NCBI GenBank assembly: GCA_963674805.2
Contig: CAXXNY010000021.1
Location: forward strand, 248,001-312,000
Length of the DNA: 64,000 nucleotides
Direction of reading: 5' to 3'
From: CALMFG01 sp963674805
Lineage (GTDB): Bacteria > Bacillota > Clostridia > Christensenellales > CALMFG01
The first letter of the stretch is position 1. Each line of letters begins with the position of its first letter. The position numbers and the translations under genes were made by a program. Below, piece by piece: positions 33,640 through 41,909 of this stretch. The notes beneath the pieces are model-generated. The model saw nothing but the letters and a program-made list of their open reading frames with translations, did no database searches and was not told where the DNA came from.

Positions 33640-34998
33640 ATGGAACCGATGACACTGGCCGAGATTGCGGCCGCATGTAACGGCACGCTGATCGGAGCCG
33701 AAAACACATCCTTACCGGTCACATCCATCACCATCGACAGCCGAAAGGCATCAGAGGGGAGTCTTTATATACCTGTAAAAGGGGAAACGCACGACGGGCA
33801 TGTGTTTATAAAATCAGCGTTTGAGAATGGCGCGGCGTGCACATTATCGGAACACGACGAGCCATACTGCCATATTAAAGTGGAATCCACTTTTCAGGCG
33901 CTCAAGGATATCGCCGAGTATTACCGCTCAAAGTTTGATGTCACAGTCATCGGCATCACGGGCAGTGTAGGCAAGACGACGGCAAAGGACATGATCGCCG
34001 CCGTTTTAAACGAACAGCTTAACGTCTTAAAAACAGAGGGAAACTTCAATAACGAATTCGGACTGCCGCAGATGCTGTTCCGTCTTAACCGGTCGCATGA
34101 TGCGGCGGTGCTTGAGATGGGCATGAACAGTTTCGGCGAAATCAGCCGGCTGAGCAAGACTGCGCGGCCGGATATTGCCGTGATTATTAATATCGGCGTT
34201 TCGCATATCGGCAGGCTGGGCAGTCGTGATGGCATTCTAAAAGCGAAGTCCGAGATTTTTGATTACTTAAAATCTGATGGGAAGGTTTATCTTTACGGCG
34301 GGGACGATAAGCTGATAACGCTGAAGAACAGCCGTTACCAGCCTGTATACTTTGGCGAGGATGCACATAATCAGGCGCGGGTTAAGGAGATCATACGGGC
34401 GGATATCACTGGGACGGAACTGACCGCCGAATATAAGGACGAAAGCTATCATCTGCATATTCCATACCCCGGAACGCACTTGATTCCGTCGGCGCTGGCG
34501 GCAGTGGCGATTGCCCATGACCTCGGACTGAAAAGGTCTGCGATTGAAGCGGGCGTGAAGGCATTTGCACCATCAAAAATGCGGATGGATATCATCAACA
34601 CCGAAAACATTGTAATTTTAAATGACGTCTATAATGCGTGCCCGGAATCCATTATGGCGGCGCTGCGGGTGCTGGCATACGGAAAAGGGAGAAAGGTCGC
34701 GATTCTGGGCGATATTCTGGAACTGGACGACCATGCCGAGCGGATACACCATGAGACGGGTAAAAGCGCGGCGAAGACCGATACTGATCTGATTATCTGC
34801 TGCGGCACACTCTCGAAAGATATGTATAAAGGCGCCAAGTCTGTGATCGGCGACAGGGCAATATATTTTGAAACGCAGGACGAGATGCTGGAAAATTTGG
34901 AGCTGTTGATTCAAAAGGGCGATACGGTGCTGGTCAAAGCATCGCGCGGACTTGCGTTTGAGCATACCGTTGCATTCTTAAAAACGCATTTCAGCTGA
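33640..34998 (+). CDS. murF: UDP-N-acetylmuramoyl-tripeptide--D-alanyl-D-alanine ligase
   Basis: 452 residues with the three Mur ligase domains: N-terminal substrate domain (VTSITIDSRKASEGSLYIPVKGETHDGH), central ATPase (GITGSVGKTTAKDMIAAVL near residue 105, LEMGMNSFGEI near 155), and C-terminal domain with NDVYNACPESIMAALRVL and VLVKASRGLAFE. It adds the dipeptide made by Ddl to the UDP-MurNAc tripeptide in the cytoplasm. Confidence 0.95.
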   Translation: MEPMTLAEIAAACNGTLIGAENTSLPVTSITIDSRKASEGSLYIPVKGETHDGHVFIKSAFENGAACTLSEHDEPYCHIKVESTFQALKDIAEYYRSKFDVTVIGITGSVGKTTAKDMIAAVLNEQLNVLKTEGNFNNEFGLPQMLFRLNRSHDAAVLEMGMNSFGEISRLSKTARPDIAVIINIGVSHIGRLGSRDGILKAKSEIFDYLKSDGKVYLYGGDDKLITLKNSRYQPVYFGEDAHNQARVKEIIRADITGTELTAEYKDESYHLHIPYPGTHLIPSALAAVAIAHDLGLKRSAIEAGVKAFAPSKMRMDIINTENIVILNDVYNACPESIMAALRVLAYGKGRKVAILGDILELDDHAERIHHETGKSAAKTDTDLIICCGTLSKDMYKGAKSVIGDRAIYFETQDEMLENLELLIQKGDTVLVKASRGLAFEHTVAFLKTHFS

Positions 34999-35007
34999 TA
35001 GAGATAA

Positions 35008-35039
35008 AAGCTGCGTGCACGGGAAACCGTGCTTTTTTG
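35008..35039 (+). terminator. Rho-independent terminator of ddl-murF
   Basis: GCACGG/CCGTGC stem closed by GAAA and followed by six T. Confidence 0.85.
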
Positions 35040-35062
35040 TTTTGCTGAAAAAGGGAAATTAG

Positions 35063-35083
35063 CTACTTGACAATACAAAGTAG
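35063..35083 (+). promoter_or_regulatory. PadR operator copy 1
   Basis: Perfect CTACTT/AAGTAG inverted repeat spanning 21 bases; a TTGACA sits inside the first arm. The matching dyad 41 bases downstream suggests two repressor dimers on the same face of the DNA. Confidence 0.65.
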
Positions 35084-35103
35084 ATGCGTTACCCTGTATA
35101 TAG

Positions 35104-35124
35104 CTACTTGATATTACCTAGTAG
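35104..35124 (+). promoter_or_regulatory. PadR operator copy 2
   Basis: CTACT/AGTAG inverted repeat, also 21 bases, sharing TAGCTACTTGA with copy 1; it ends four bases before the ribosome site of the PadR gene. Confidence 0.65.
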
Positions 35125-35139
35125 CGCGGAGGTAAACCA

Positions 35140-35490
35140 TTGAACACGAGTACACAACTGCTCAAAGGCCTTTTGGAAGGCTGTATCCTGATGATTATTG
35201 CCGCAGATGAGACCTATGGATATCAGATATGCGAGGACTTGTCTAAAGGCGGGTTTGAAAATATTGGAGAGGGAACGGTATATCCGATCTTGATTCGGTT
35301 GGAGAAAAAGGGCCTGATTCAGGCGGACATCAGGAAGTCGCCGCTGGGACCCAAGCGAAAATATTTCAGCTTATCCGAAGAAGGACGGGAGTACCTGAAT
35401 ATATTTAAGTCAGAATGGCGGCATACCCAAGCTGCAGTGAATACGTTTATCACGAAAAACGAGGAGCGAAAAAATGAAACTGAATCATAA
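35140..35490 (+). CDS. PadR family transcriptional regulator
   Basis: 116 residues. The winged helix has LLKGLLEGCILMIIA, ETYGYQICEDL, GEGTVYPILIRLEKKG and GPKRKYFSLSEEGREYL; a short C-terminal helix follows. The start is TTG with GGAGGT six bases upstream. It overlaps the following membrane protein gene by 17 bases and very likely represses this pair through the two dyads upstream. Confidence 0.9.
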   Translation: MNTSTQLLKGLLEGCILMIIAADETYGYQICEDLSKGGFENIGEGTVYPILIRLEKKGLIQADIRKSPLGPKRKYFSLSEEGREYLNIFKSEWRHTQAAVNTFITKNEERKNETES

Positions 35491-36361
35491 AACCAAGACA
35501 CTGATGGTATCCGTGCTGATCATGATGGGCGTTTTAGTCGCAATGGTCGGCGTGATGCTGTTAAAGGCAAAGGAAAGCGGCGGCATCGATGCCGGTGAAG
35601 CGGTAATAGCTGGCATTATCATTGCGATGGCGGTATTCTCCGTGTTATCGGTATTGATCTTCCGGCGGTTTAGAGAAAGGCACGGGCCGGAGATGGATGG
35701 ATCATTCCGGAATACGCTTGAAGATATCATGGCTGTAATCGGGACGTCGAATATCAGCGCGGTGGAAAAGCGGCAGATACGTGAGGACCTGATGGATTTA
35801 TTTTCAGAGGCGTCCGTGGACGGCAGAACAGTCTTAGACCTAATCGGCGAAAATCCGGACCAGTTTGCGGCAGACATCATTGAAGCGCACGGGGCGAGAA
35901 ACAATATCTGGACCTATCTGCTGTCCGGCGTCCAGTTTTTTATGTTTTATCTGCTGTTTATACAGCTTTATACCTATGCACAGCACGTGGATGAGATGCA
36001 CGGATTCTTTGCGGTGCCGCTGGATATCTCAACCATCATTCTGTTCGCGGCGGTATCACTGATTGCGATACCGTTGATGATGTGGATAAAGCACACAGGC
36101 ATCCGAAAAAGCAGTCCGTATATGATTGCCATCGGATTCGTACTGATTATTGCCGCGGTCTTTGGGCTGGTGATCGGGGTTTATGCACTGGCAGACAAAG
36201 GGGTAACCGGCTGGGGCTGGCTGCAGGATGTGTTGAACAAAGAAGTGGTTTTATTCAACAATATATGGACATGGGCGGCGGTGATTATCGTTTTTGGCCT
36301 GTCACTGTTTTTTAAGCGGAGGATCCGAAAGCATGCGCTAAACCGAATTTTGGAGAAATAA
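35474..36361 (+). CDS. PadR-partner membrane protein with HAAS-like helical segment
   Basis: 295 residues. Two N-terminal membrane helices (residues 9-29 and 44-62) are followed by a charged helical segment (residues 75-140: ISAVEKRQIREDLMDLFSEASVDGR, LIGENPDQFAADIIEAHG) resembling a HAAS domain, then four membrane helices and a basic tail. It overlaps the PadR gene, as HAAS partners do. The exact family name is uncertain and the role unknown. Confidence 0.65.
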   Translation: MKLNHKTKTLMVSVLIMMGVLVAMVGVMLLKAKESGGIDAGEAVIAGIIIAMAVFSVLSVLIFRRFRERHGPEMDGSFRNTLEDIMAVIGTSNISAVEKRQIREDLMDLFSEASVDGRTVLDLIGENPDQFAADIIEAHGARNNIWTYLLSGVQFFMFYLLFIQLYTYAQHVDEMHGFFAVPLDISTIILFAAVSLIAIPLMMWIKHTGIRKSSPYMIAIGFVLIIAAVFGLVIGVYALADKGVTGWGWLQDVLNKEVVLFNNIWTWAAVIIVFGLSLFFKRRIRKHALNRILEK

Positions 36362-36389
36362 AAAAGGCGTCTGCTACCAGACGCTTTAT
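36361..36389. terminator. Terminator between convergent genes
   Basis: GCGTCTG/CAGACGC hairpin flanked by A and T stretches. Confidence 0.8.
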
Positions 36390-37214
36390 TTATTTGTTCT
36401 TTTTTAATATTTCCGGGCTAAAAGACGGCGCCGGACCGCGGTAGACACGGTACTTTTTATTATGCGCCTTGCCGGAAACTAATATAGCATATACCGGACA
36501 GAAGCTGTAACATCTTAAACACTGGGTGCAGTTACCTGCGAAAACGGGGTAACCGTCCGGCATGGAGATATTACCGACCGGACAAAGCCGGACACAGCGT
36601 CCGCATTGGGTGCAGAGGTCTTTGTCAACGCTCAGCATATCGGTAAACCGGTCGTACGCCATTCGGTACGGACCGCGCTGCATGATACCGAGCAAAAAGC
36701 TGTATCTGCCGTTAAAAAACCGTTTATTTGAGGCAATGGCGTCCGCAAACCGTAGCGCCTTTTTATCGCCCGATTTGACGGTACGTTCAATAGTTGCCTG
36801 ATTTGGTATACGGAAAATCATCGGGTACATCGAAATGTTATTCGGCATATTGATATGCGCGGTCTGCGTGATGGTAAGCGACTTGCTCTCAATCTGCTTG
36901 CGGTATACGAATGACCCGTCGCCGGAAAACATCATTTGTGTACAGAAAACAAAGGCGCGTTTCCCGGTGTTTTGTTCCGGAAAGTTCTCAATAAACTTGC
37001 GCATCGGCATAGGAATATCCGACCCGTAGATGGGATACCCGAACCCGATGATATCGGCGGACTGTGCGATCGGCGCCACATCGCCGCTGTTGATGGATTC
37101 GATCGAAACGCTTTTGGTGTTAATACCGTGCTCTGTCAGGCGCGATGCAATGGTATTTGATGTCCAATAAGTGTTGCCGGTTCCTGAAAAATAAAAAATA
37201 ACTGCAGTCTGCAT
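36390..37214 (-). CDS. EFR1-type flavodoxin/ferredoxin fusion protein
   Basis: 274 residues from the ATG at 37214, with GAGGAGG eight bases upstream (an ORF extends nine codons further without a site). The N-terminal half is a flavodoxin fold with the FMN phosphate loop SGTGNT near residue 10 and FGYPIYGSDIPMPMRKF. The C-terminal part has two [4Fe-4S] sites, CTQCGRCVRLCP and CTQCLRCYSFCP. EFR1 proteins shuttle electrons in anaerobes; partner enzymes are not known. It is monocistronic. Confidence 0.88.
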   Translation of the reverse strand: MQTAVIFYFSGTGNTYWTSNTIASRLTEHGINTKSVSIESINSGDVAPIAQSADIIGFGYPIYGSDIPMPMRKFIENFPEQNTGKRAFVFCTQMMFSGDGSFVYRKQIESKSLTITQTAHINMPNNISMYPMIFRIPNQATIERTVKSGDKKALRFADAIASNKRFFNGRYSFLLGIMQRGPYRMAYDRFTDMLSVDKDLCTQCGRCVRLCPVGNISMPDGYPVFAGNCTQCLRCYSFCPVYAILVSGKAHNKKYRVYRGPAPSFSPEILKKNK

Positions 37215-37268
37215 GGTTGTGGCCTCCTCGTGTACTGCCATTTTAACCCAATTTTAATCTATAGACAA

Positions 37269-37298
37269 GAAAAAAAGGCCGCATGCGTACGGCCTTTT
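37269..37298 (-). terminator. Terminator of the ilv-leu operon
   Basis: AAAAGGCCG/CGGCCTTTT hairpin followed on the minus strand by a T-run. Confidence 0.85.
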
Positions 37299-37301
37299 GA
37301 A

Positions 37302-38966
37302 TTATTCTGAGTGTTCGCTCATGACCAGCCGGTCGATGGAGTCTCCCGGAGGCACCATGGGCAGCACCTTTTCATCTTTATCGATGATGCAGTGTACCAG
37401 ACACGGGCCGTCATATTCAAGCGCTTCTTTTAAAACCGGTTCTGCTTCCGCTTCGCTTTCGACGCGGAAAGCTTTTATGCCGAAGCTTTCAGCGATTTTG
37501 CAGAAGTCCAGATGCATCAGTGTGGTGTGTGAATACCGCTCATCATAGAACATATTCTGCCACTGCCGCACCATGCCGAGCGAATGGTTGTCCATAAGCA
37601 CGATTTTGACCGGAACGCCGTATCTTGAAAGTGTTGACAACTCATTCAGGTTCATTCTGAAGCTGCCATCGCCTGCCACGTTAATGACCTGCCGGTCCGG
37701 GCATCCGAATTGTGCGCCGATTGATGCACCGAATCCATAACCCATCGTGCCGAGACCGCCGGAGGTCAGGAAGGTCTGGCCTTTTTTGAACTTAAAGTAC
37801 TGCGCTACCCACATCTGATGCTGTCCGACTTCGGTGGAAATAACCGCATCGTCATCAACCAAATCGTCTAAGACTGTGATAATATGTCGCGCCATATGGT
37901 TCTTCGGGCGCTTGCTGATGTCATCTGCGCGCCATCCGTTGATCTGCTTGATCCATTCCGGACGCGATGCCTTGCTGATTTGTTTGTTGATTTCGGTCAG
38001 CACATCTTTAACATCACCGATGATATGGTGATGCGTCGCAATGTTTTTGTTGACCTCAGCCGGATCGATATCGACCTGAAGCACCTGTGCGTTCGGGGCG
38101 AATTTATCCATCTTTCCTACCACGCGGTCAGAAAACCTTGCGCCCAGCACAATCAGCAAATCGGAATGGGTGAAGCCCATGTTAGAAGCCTTGGTGCCGT
38201 GCATACCGACTAATCCGGTGAAAAGCTCATCCCTTCCCGGGAAAGCCGGAAGACCCATGAGCGAGCAGGCAACAGGGGATTCGATTTTGTGAGCGAATTC
38301 CACCACTTCGTCCTGTGCACCGGCCGCCAGAGCGCCGCCGCCGCAGTAGATGATCGGCTGTTTTGCGCTGTTGATGAGCGTTACGGCTTCATCAATCTGC
38401 GCCCGGATATCGCGCTGTGCCGGTTTCGGCTTATCTGCGGGTTTCTCATCAAACTCGCATGATTCTTTCGATACATCTTTCGGGATATCGATCAGCACCG
38501 GACCAGGGCGGCCCTGCGTCGCGATTCTAAATGCGTCGCGGACGACGCCGGCAAGCTTGGTGACATCCCGTACAATATAGTTATATTTGGTGACAGCCAT
38601 CGTAATCCCCGTGATGTCCACTTCCTGAAAGCTGTCCTTGCCGAGCAGGCTGACCGGAACGTTCCCGGTGATGGCGACCATCGGGATTGAGTCCATGTAA
38701 GCCGTAGCAATACCCGTAACCAGGTTGGTTGCACCAGGGCCGGAGGTTGCAATGCACACGCCGGTTTTTCCGGTGGCTCTTGCGTATCCGTCGGCAGCAT
38801 GCGCCGCGCCTTGTTCGTGGGCGGTTAAGATATGGCGGATTTTATCCTGATTTTTGTACAGTTCATCGTAGATATAAAGGACCGAACCGCCTGGGAATCC
38901 GAAAACCGTATCCACACCTTGTTCGAGCAGGCATTTAACCAATATCTGCGAACCCGTCATTTTCAT
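37302..38966 (-). CDS. ilvB: Acetolactate synthase, large (catalytic) subunit
   Basis: 554 residues. ThDP enzyme with the N-terminal FGFPGGSVLYIYDEL, catalytic Glu in ILTAHEQGAAHAADGYARATGKTG, ATSGPGATNLVTGIATAY, and the C-terminal ThDP-Mg motif GDGSFRMNLNELSTLSRYGVPVKIVLMDN. It makes acetolactate or acetohydroxybutyrate, the first step shared by valine, leucine and isoleucine. It is the last gene of the operon, unusually separated from its small subunit ilvN, the first gene. Confidence 0.95.
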   Translation of the reverse strand: MKMTGSQILVKCLLEQGVDTVFGFPGGSVLYIYDELYKNQDKIRHILTAHEQGAAHAADGYARATGKTGVCIATSGPGATNLVTGIATAYMDSIPMVAITGNVPVSLLGKDSFQEVDITGITMAVTKYNYIVRDVTKLAGVVRDAFRIATQGRPGPVLIDIPKDVSKESCEFDEKPADKPKPAQRDIRAQIDEAVTLINSAKQPIIYCGGGALAAGAQDEVVEFAHKIESPVACSLMGLPAFPGRDELFTGLVGMHGTKASNMGFTHSDLLIVLGARFSDRVVGKMDKFAPNAQVLQVDIDPAEVNKNIATHHHIIGDVKDVLTEINKQISKASRPEWIKQINGWRADDISKRPKNHMARHIITVLDDLVDDDAVISTEVGQHQMWVAQYFKFKKGQTFLTSGGLGTMGYGFGASIGAQFGCPDRQVINVAGDGSFRMNLNELSTLSRYGVPVKIVLMDNHSLGMVRQWQNMFYDERYSHTTLMHLDFCKIAESFGIKAFRVESEAEAEPVLKEALEYDGPCLVHCIIDKDEKVLPMVPPGDSIDRLVMSEHSE

Positions 38967-39011
38967 AAATCTCTATCCTTTCCTGAAACTTATCTTTTAT
39001 CTTAAAATACG

Positions 39012-40103
39012 TTATTGATTTAAGATATATCCGACAATCGCATCGCCCATCTGGGTGGTGCTGATTGTGGTTTCTCCTTCCGCCGCGATGTCGGCAGTGC
39101 GCAGCCCGCTTGTCAGGGCAGTTTGTACCGCGCGTTCCACATCGTCAGCCTCGGTGCCAGCGTTAAACGTGAACCGAAGCATCATCGCAATGGAAAGAAT
39201 GGTTGCCAATGGGTTGGCAATGCCTTTGCCCGCGATATCCGGAGCCGAACCGTGAACCGGCTCGTACAATCCGAATGCACCTTCGCCTAAACTCGCGGAC
39301 GGCAGCATTCCGATTGATCCGGTAACGGCACCCGCGATGTCCGACAGAATATCGCCGAACATGTTGCCGGTTACCATAACGTCGAACTGAGCCGGGTTTA
39401 ATGCAATCTGCATCGCCGCATTGTCCACATACATGTGTGTCAGTTCAACATCCGGATAATCTTTTGCCACCCGCTCGACGACGCTGCGCCACAGGCGGGA
39501 ACTTTCTAATACATTTGCTTTATCAACATTACATAGTTTCTTATTTCTTGCTCTTGCGGTTTCAAAGCCGGTACGCGTAATGCGCTCGACTTCGGTTTCG
39601 TTATAGAGCAATGTATCCCATGCAGATTCACCAAACTCGGTATCTTTTCTGCCTCTTGGGCCGAAATACAATCCGCCGGTGAGCTCACGGACCACGATGA
39701 GGTCAAGCCCGTTACCGGCGATTCGTTCTGCCAGCGGGCAGGCATCCTTGAGTTCTTTAAAAAGGATGGCCGGCCTTAGGTTTGCATAAAGCCCCAGTTC
39801 TTTTCTTAATCTTAAGAGGCCTGCTTCCGGACGCATATGACCGGGGAGGTCTGTCCACTTAGATCCGCTGACCGGACCGCCGACGGCACCGAGCAGAACG
39901 GCGTCTGACGCACGGCATACATCCAGCGTGCTCTCCGGCATCGGATCTTCGCATTGCTCGATAGCGGTACATCCGGCCGGTGCTTCTTCGTAGTTAAATG
40001 TGTGGCCGTACTTTTTTGCTATTGCATCCAAAACCTTTACGGCTTCAGCAACGACCTCCGGACCGATATAATCCCCGGGAAGCAGGGCAATTTTTACATT
40101 CAT
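39012..40103 (-). CDS. leuB: 3-isopropylmalate dehydrogenase
   Basis: 363 residues, beta-decarboxylating dehydrogenase fold: LLPGDYIGPEVVAEAVKVL, LLGAVGGP, LRLRKELGLYANLRP, ELTGGLYFGPRG, DKANVLESSRLWR, YVDNAAMQIALNPAQFDVMVTGNMFGDILSD. It oxidises 3-isopropylmalate in leucine synthesis and in this operon probably also 3-methylmalate from the citramalate route. Its start overlaps the leuD stop by one base. Confidence 0.95.
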   Translation of the reverse strand: MNVKIALLPGDYIGPEVVAEAVKVLDAIAKKYGHTFNYEEAPAGCTAIEQCEDPMPESTLDVCRASDAVLLGAVGGPVSGSKWTDLPGHMRPEAGLLRLRKELGLYANLRPAILFKELKDACPLAERIAGNGLDLIVVRELTGGLYFGPRGRKDTEFGESAWDTLLYNETEVERITRTGFETARARNKKLCNVDKANVLESSRLWRSVVERVAKDYPDVELTHMYVDNAAMQIALNPAQFDVMVTGNMFGDILSDIAGAVTGSIGMLPSASLGEGAFGLYEPVHGSAPDIAGKGIANPLATILSIAMMLRFTFNAGTEADDVERAVQTALTSGLRTADIAAEGETTISTTQMGDAIVGYILNQ

Positions 40104-40600
40104 TATTTGCCCTCCCGCAGCTGCTTTGAGTAGTTGATGAGCCCGTCCGCCTGAATGATTTTTTGTAAGAAATCAGGGAAAGGCTGTGCCTGGAACGTCT
40201 TTCCGGTTGTCAGATTTTTGATAACGCCGGTGTCAAAATCCACTTCGACCTTGTCGCCTTTGTTCAATCCGTCCACTGCTTCGTTTGATTCTAAAATCGG
40301 CAGTCCGGTGTTGATTGCGTTGCGGAAGAAAATACGTGCGAATGACCGTGCAATGACACAGCCTGCGCCGCTGGCCTTAATGGCGATTGGCGCGTGTTCG
40401 CGCGATGATCCGCAGCCGAAGTTTTCTCCGCCGACGATGACATCGCCTTTTTTAACTTCCTTGATATAGTTTTCATCAATGTCTTCCATACAGTGGCTGG
40501 CGAGCTCACTGTGGTCTGACGTATTCAGAAACCGTGCGGGGATGATGACATCAGTGTCCACATGGTCGCCGTATTTAAATACTTTTCCTGTTGTTTTCAT
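40103..40600 (-). CDS. leuD: 3-isopropylmalate dehydratase, small subunit
   Basis: 165 residues, swivelling domain: YGDHVDTDVIIPARFLNT at the N-terminus and GGENFGCGSSREHAPIAIKASGAGCVIARSFARIFFRNAINTGLPIL. It pairs with LeuC to isomerise 2- to 3-isopropylmalate (and citramalate to 3-methylmalate). It lies 15 bases after leuC. Confidence 0.95.
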   Translation of the reverse strand: MKTTGKVFKYGDHVDTDVIIPARFLNTSDHSELASHCMEDIDENYIKEVKKGDVIVGGENFGCGSSREHAPIAIKASGAGCVIARSFARIFFRNAINTGLPILESNEAVDGLNKGDKVEVDFDTGVIKNLTTGKTFQAQPFPDFLQKIIQADGLINYSKQLREGK

Positions 40601-40615
40601 CTGTCTAACCCCCTT

Positions 40616-41875
40616 CTATAGATCTTCCGGCGTTGAGATATAGCCGTTGATCGCACTTGCCGCAGCCACATAAGGACCGGCAAGATATACTTCTGATTTC
40701 GGGTGTCCCATGCGTCCGACAAAGTTCCGGTTGGTGGTCGCCACCGCGCGTTCGCCTTCTGCCAATATACCCATATGTCCGCCGAGGCAAGGACCGCAGG
40801 TCGGTGTGCTGACGATGCATCCGGCGCCGATAAAGATATCAAACAGCCCTTCGTGCATCGCTTCGAGGTATATTTTCTGGGTCGCGGGGATGATAATCGT
40901 CCGGATACCCTTTTTGATTTTTCTGCCTTTAAAGATTTCCGCCGCCTGACGCAGGTCGGACAGGTGCCCGTTGGTGCAGGAACCGATGACCACTTGATCG
41001 ATGGTGACATCATGCGCTTCCGATACCGGGCGGGTGTTTTCCGGCAGATGCGGATAAGCCACGGTTAAAGGCACTTCCGCCAGATTGATCTCAATTATAC
41101 TGGCATATTCCGCATCCGCGTCCGCTTCATAGACTTTGGGCGGTTTTTGTCCGTGCGCTTTAACGTATTCCAGCGTCACATTGTCAACCGGGAAGATGCC
41201 GTTTTTGGCACCGGCTTCGATCGCCATATTCGCGATGGTGAACCGGTCGTCGATAGACAGCGCTGCAACGCCGTCGCCAGTATATTCCATGGACTGATAA
41301 AGCGCACCATCCACACCAATCATGCCGATGATATGCAATATGATATCTTTTCCGGTGACATACGGTCCCGGTTTTCCGCTTAACACGATTTTAATCGCCG
41401 ACGGCACTTTAAACCAAGCCATGCCGGTCGCCATGCCAGCCGCCATATCCGTACTGCCGACACCGGTTGAAAATGCGCCGAGTGCACCGTACGTACAGGT
41501 GTGGGAGTCTGCGCCGATGACGAGATCACCGGATACGACCAGTCCCTTTTCCGGCAGCAGGGCATGCTCGATACCCATTTCTCCGATTTCAAAATAATTG
41601 GTGATGCCTTGCTGATGCGCGAATTGCCGGATCATTTTACACTGTTCAGCCGCCTTGATGTCCTTATTCGGTGTAAAATGATCGGGGACGATAGCGATTT
41701 TATCCTGATCAAAAACGCCTCCGACGCCCATTTTATTAAATTCATTAACCGCTACCGGCGCGGTGATGTCGTTACCCAGCACAAGATCGAGCTTGCAGTT
41801 GACAAACTCTCCGGCGCTGACTTGCTGTTTGCCAGCATGATCGGCCAATATCTTCTGGGTCATTGTCATTCCCAT
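40616..41875 (-). CDS. leuC: 3-isopropylmalate dehydratase, large subunit
   Basis: 419 residues, the short aconitase-like form. Cluster cysteines are in IGSCTNG and STPTCGPCLGGHMG, and GADSHTCTYGALGAFSTGVGSTDMA is the substrate loop. It holds the [4Fe-4S] cluster of the LeuCD isomerase. Three closely spaced ATG codons start the gene; the first has a GGAGGA site. Confidence 0.95.
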   Translation of the reverse strand: MGMTMTQKILADHAGKQQVSAGEFVNCKLDLVLGNDITAPVAVNEFNKMGVGGVFDQDKIAIVPDHFTPNKDIKAAEQCKMIRQFAHQQGITNYFEIGEMGIEHALLPEKGLVVSGDLVIGADSHTCTYGALGAFSTGVGSTDMAAGMATGMAWFKVPSAIKIVLSGKPGPYVTGKDIILHIIGMIGVDGALYQSMEYTGDGVAALSIDDRFTIANMAIEAGAKNGIFPVDNVTLEYVKAHGQKPPKVYEADADAEYASIIEINLAEVPLTVAYPHLPENTRPVSEAHDVTIDQVVIGSCTNGHLSDLRQAAEIFKGRKIKKGIRTIIIPATQKIYLEAMHEGLFDIFIGAGCIVSTPTCGPCLGGHMGILAEGERAVATTNRNFVGRMGHPKSEVYLAGPYVAAASAINGYISTPEDL

Positions 41876-41909
41876 GTGCCTATTCCTCCGTTTCGAAATA
41901 TTGAAAACT

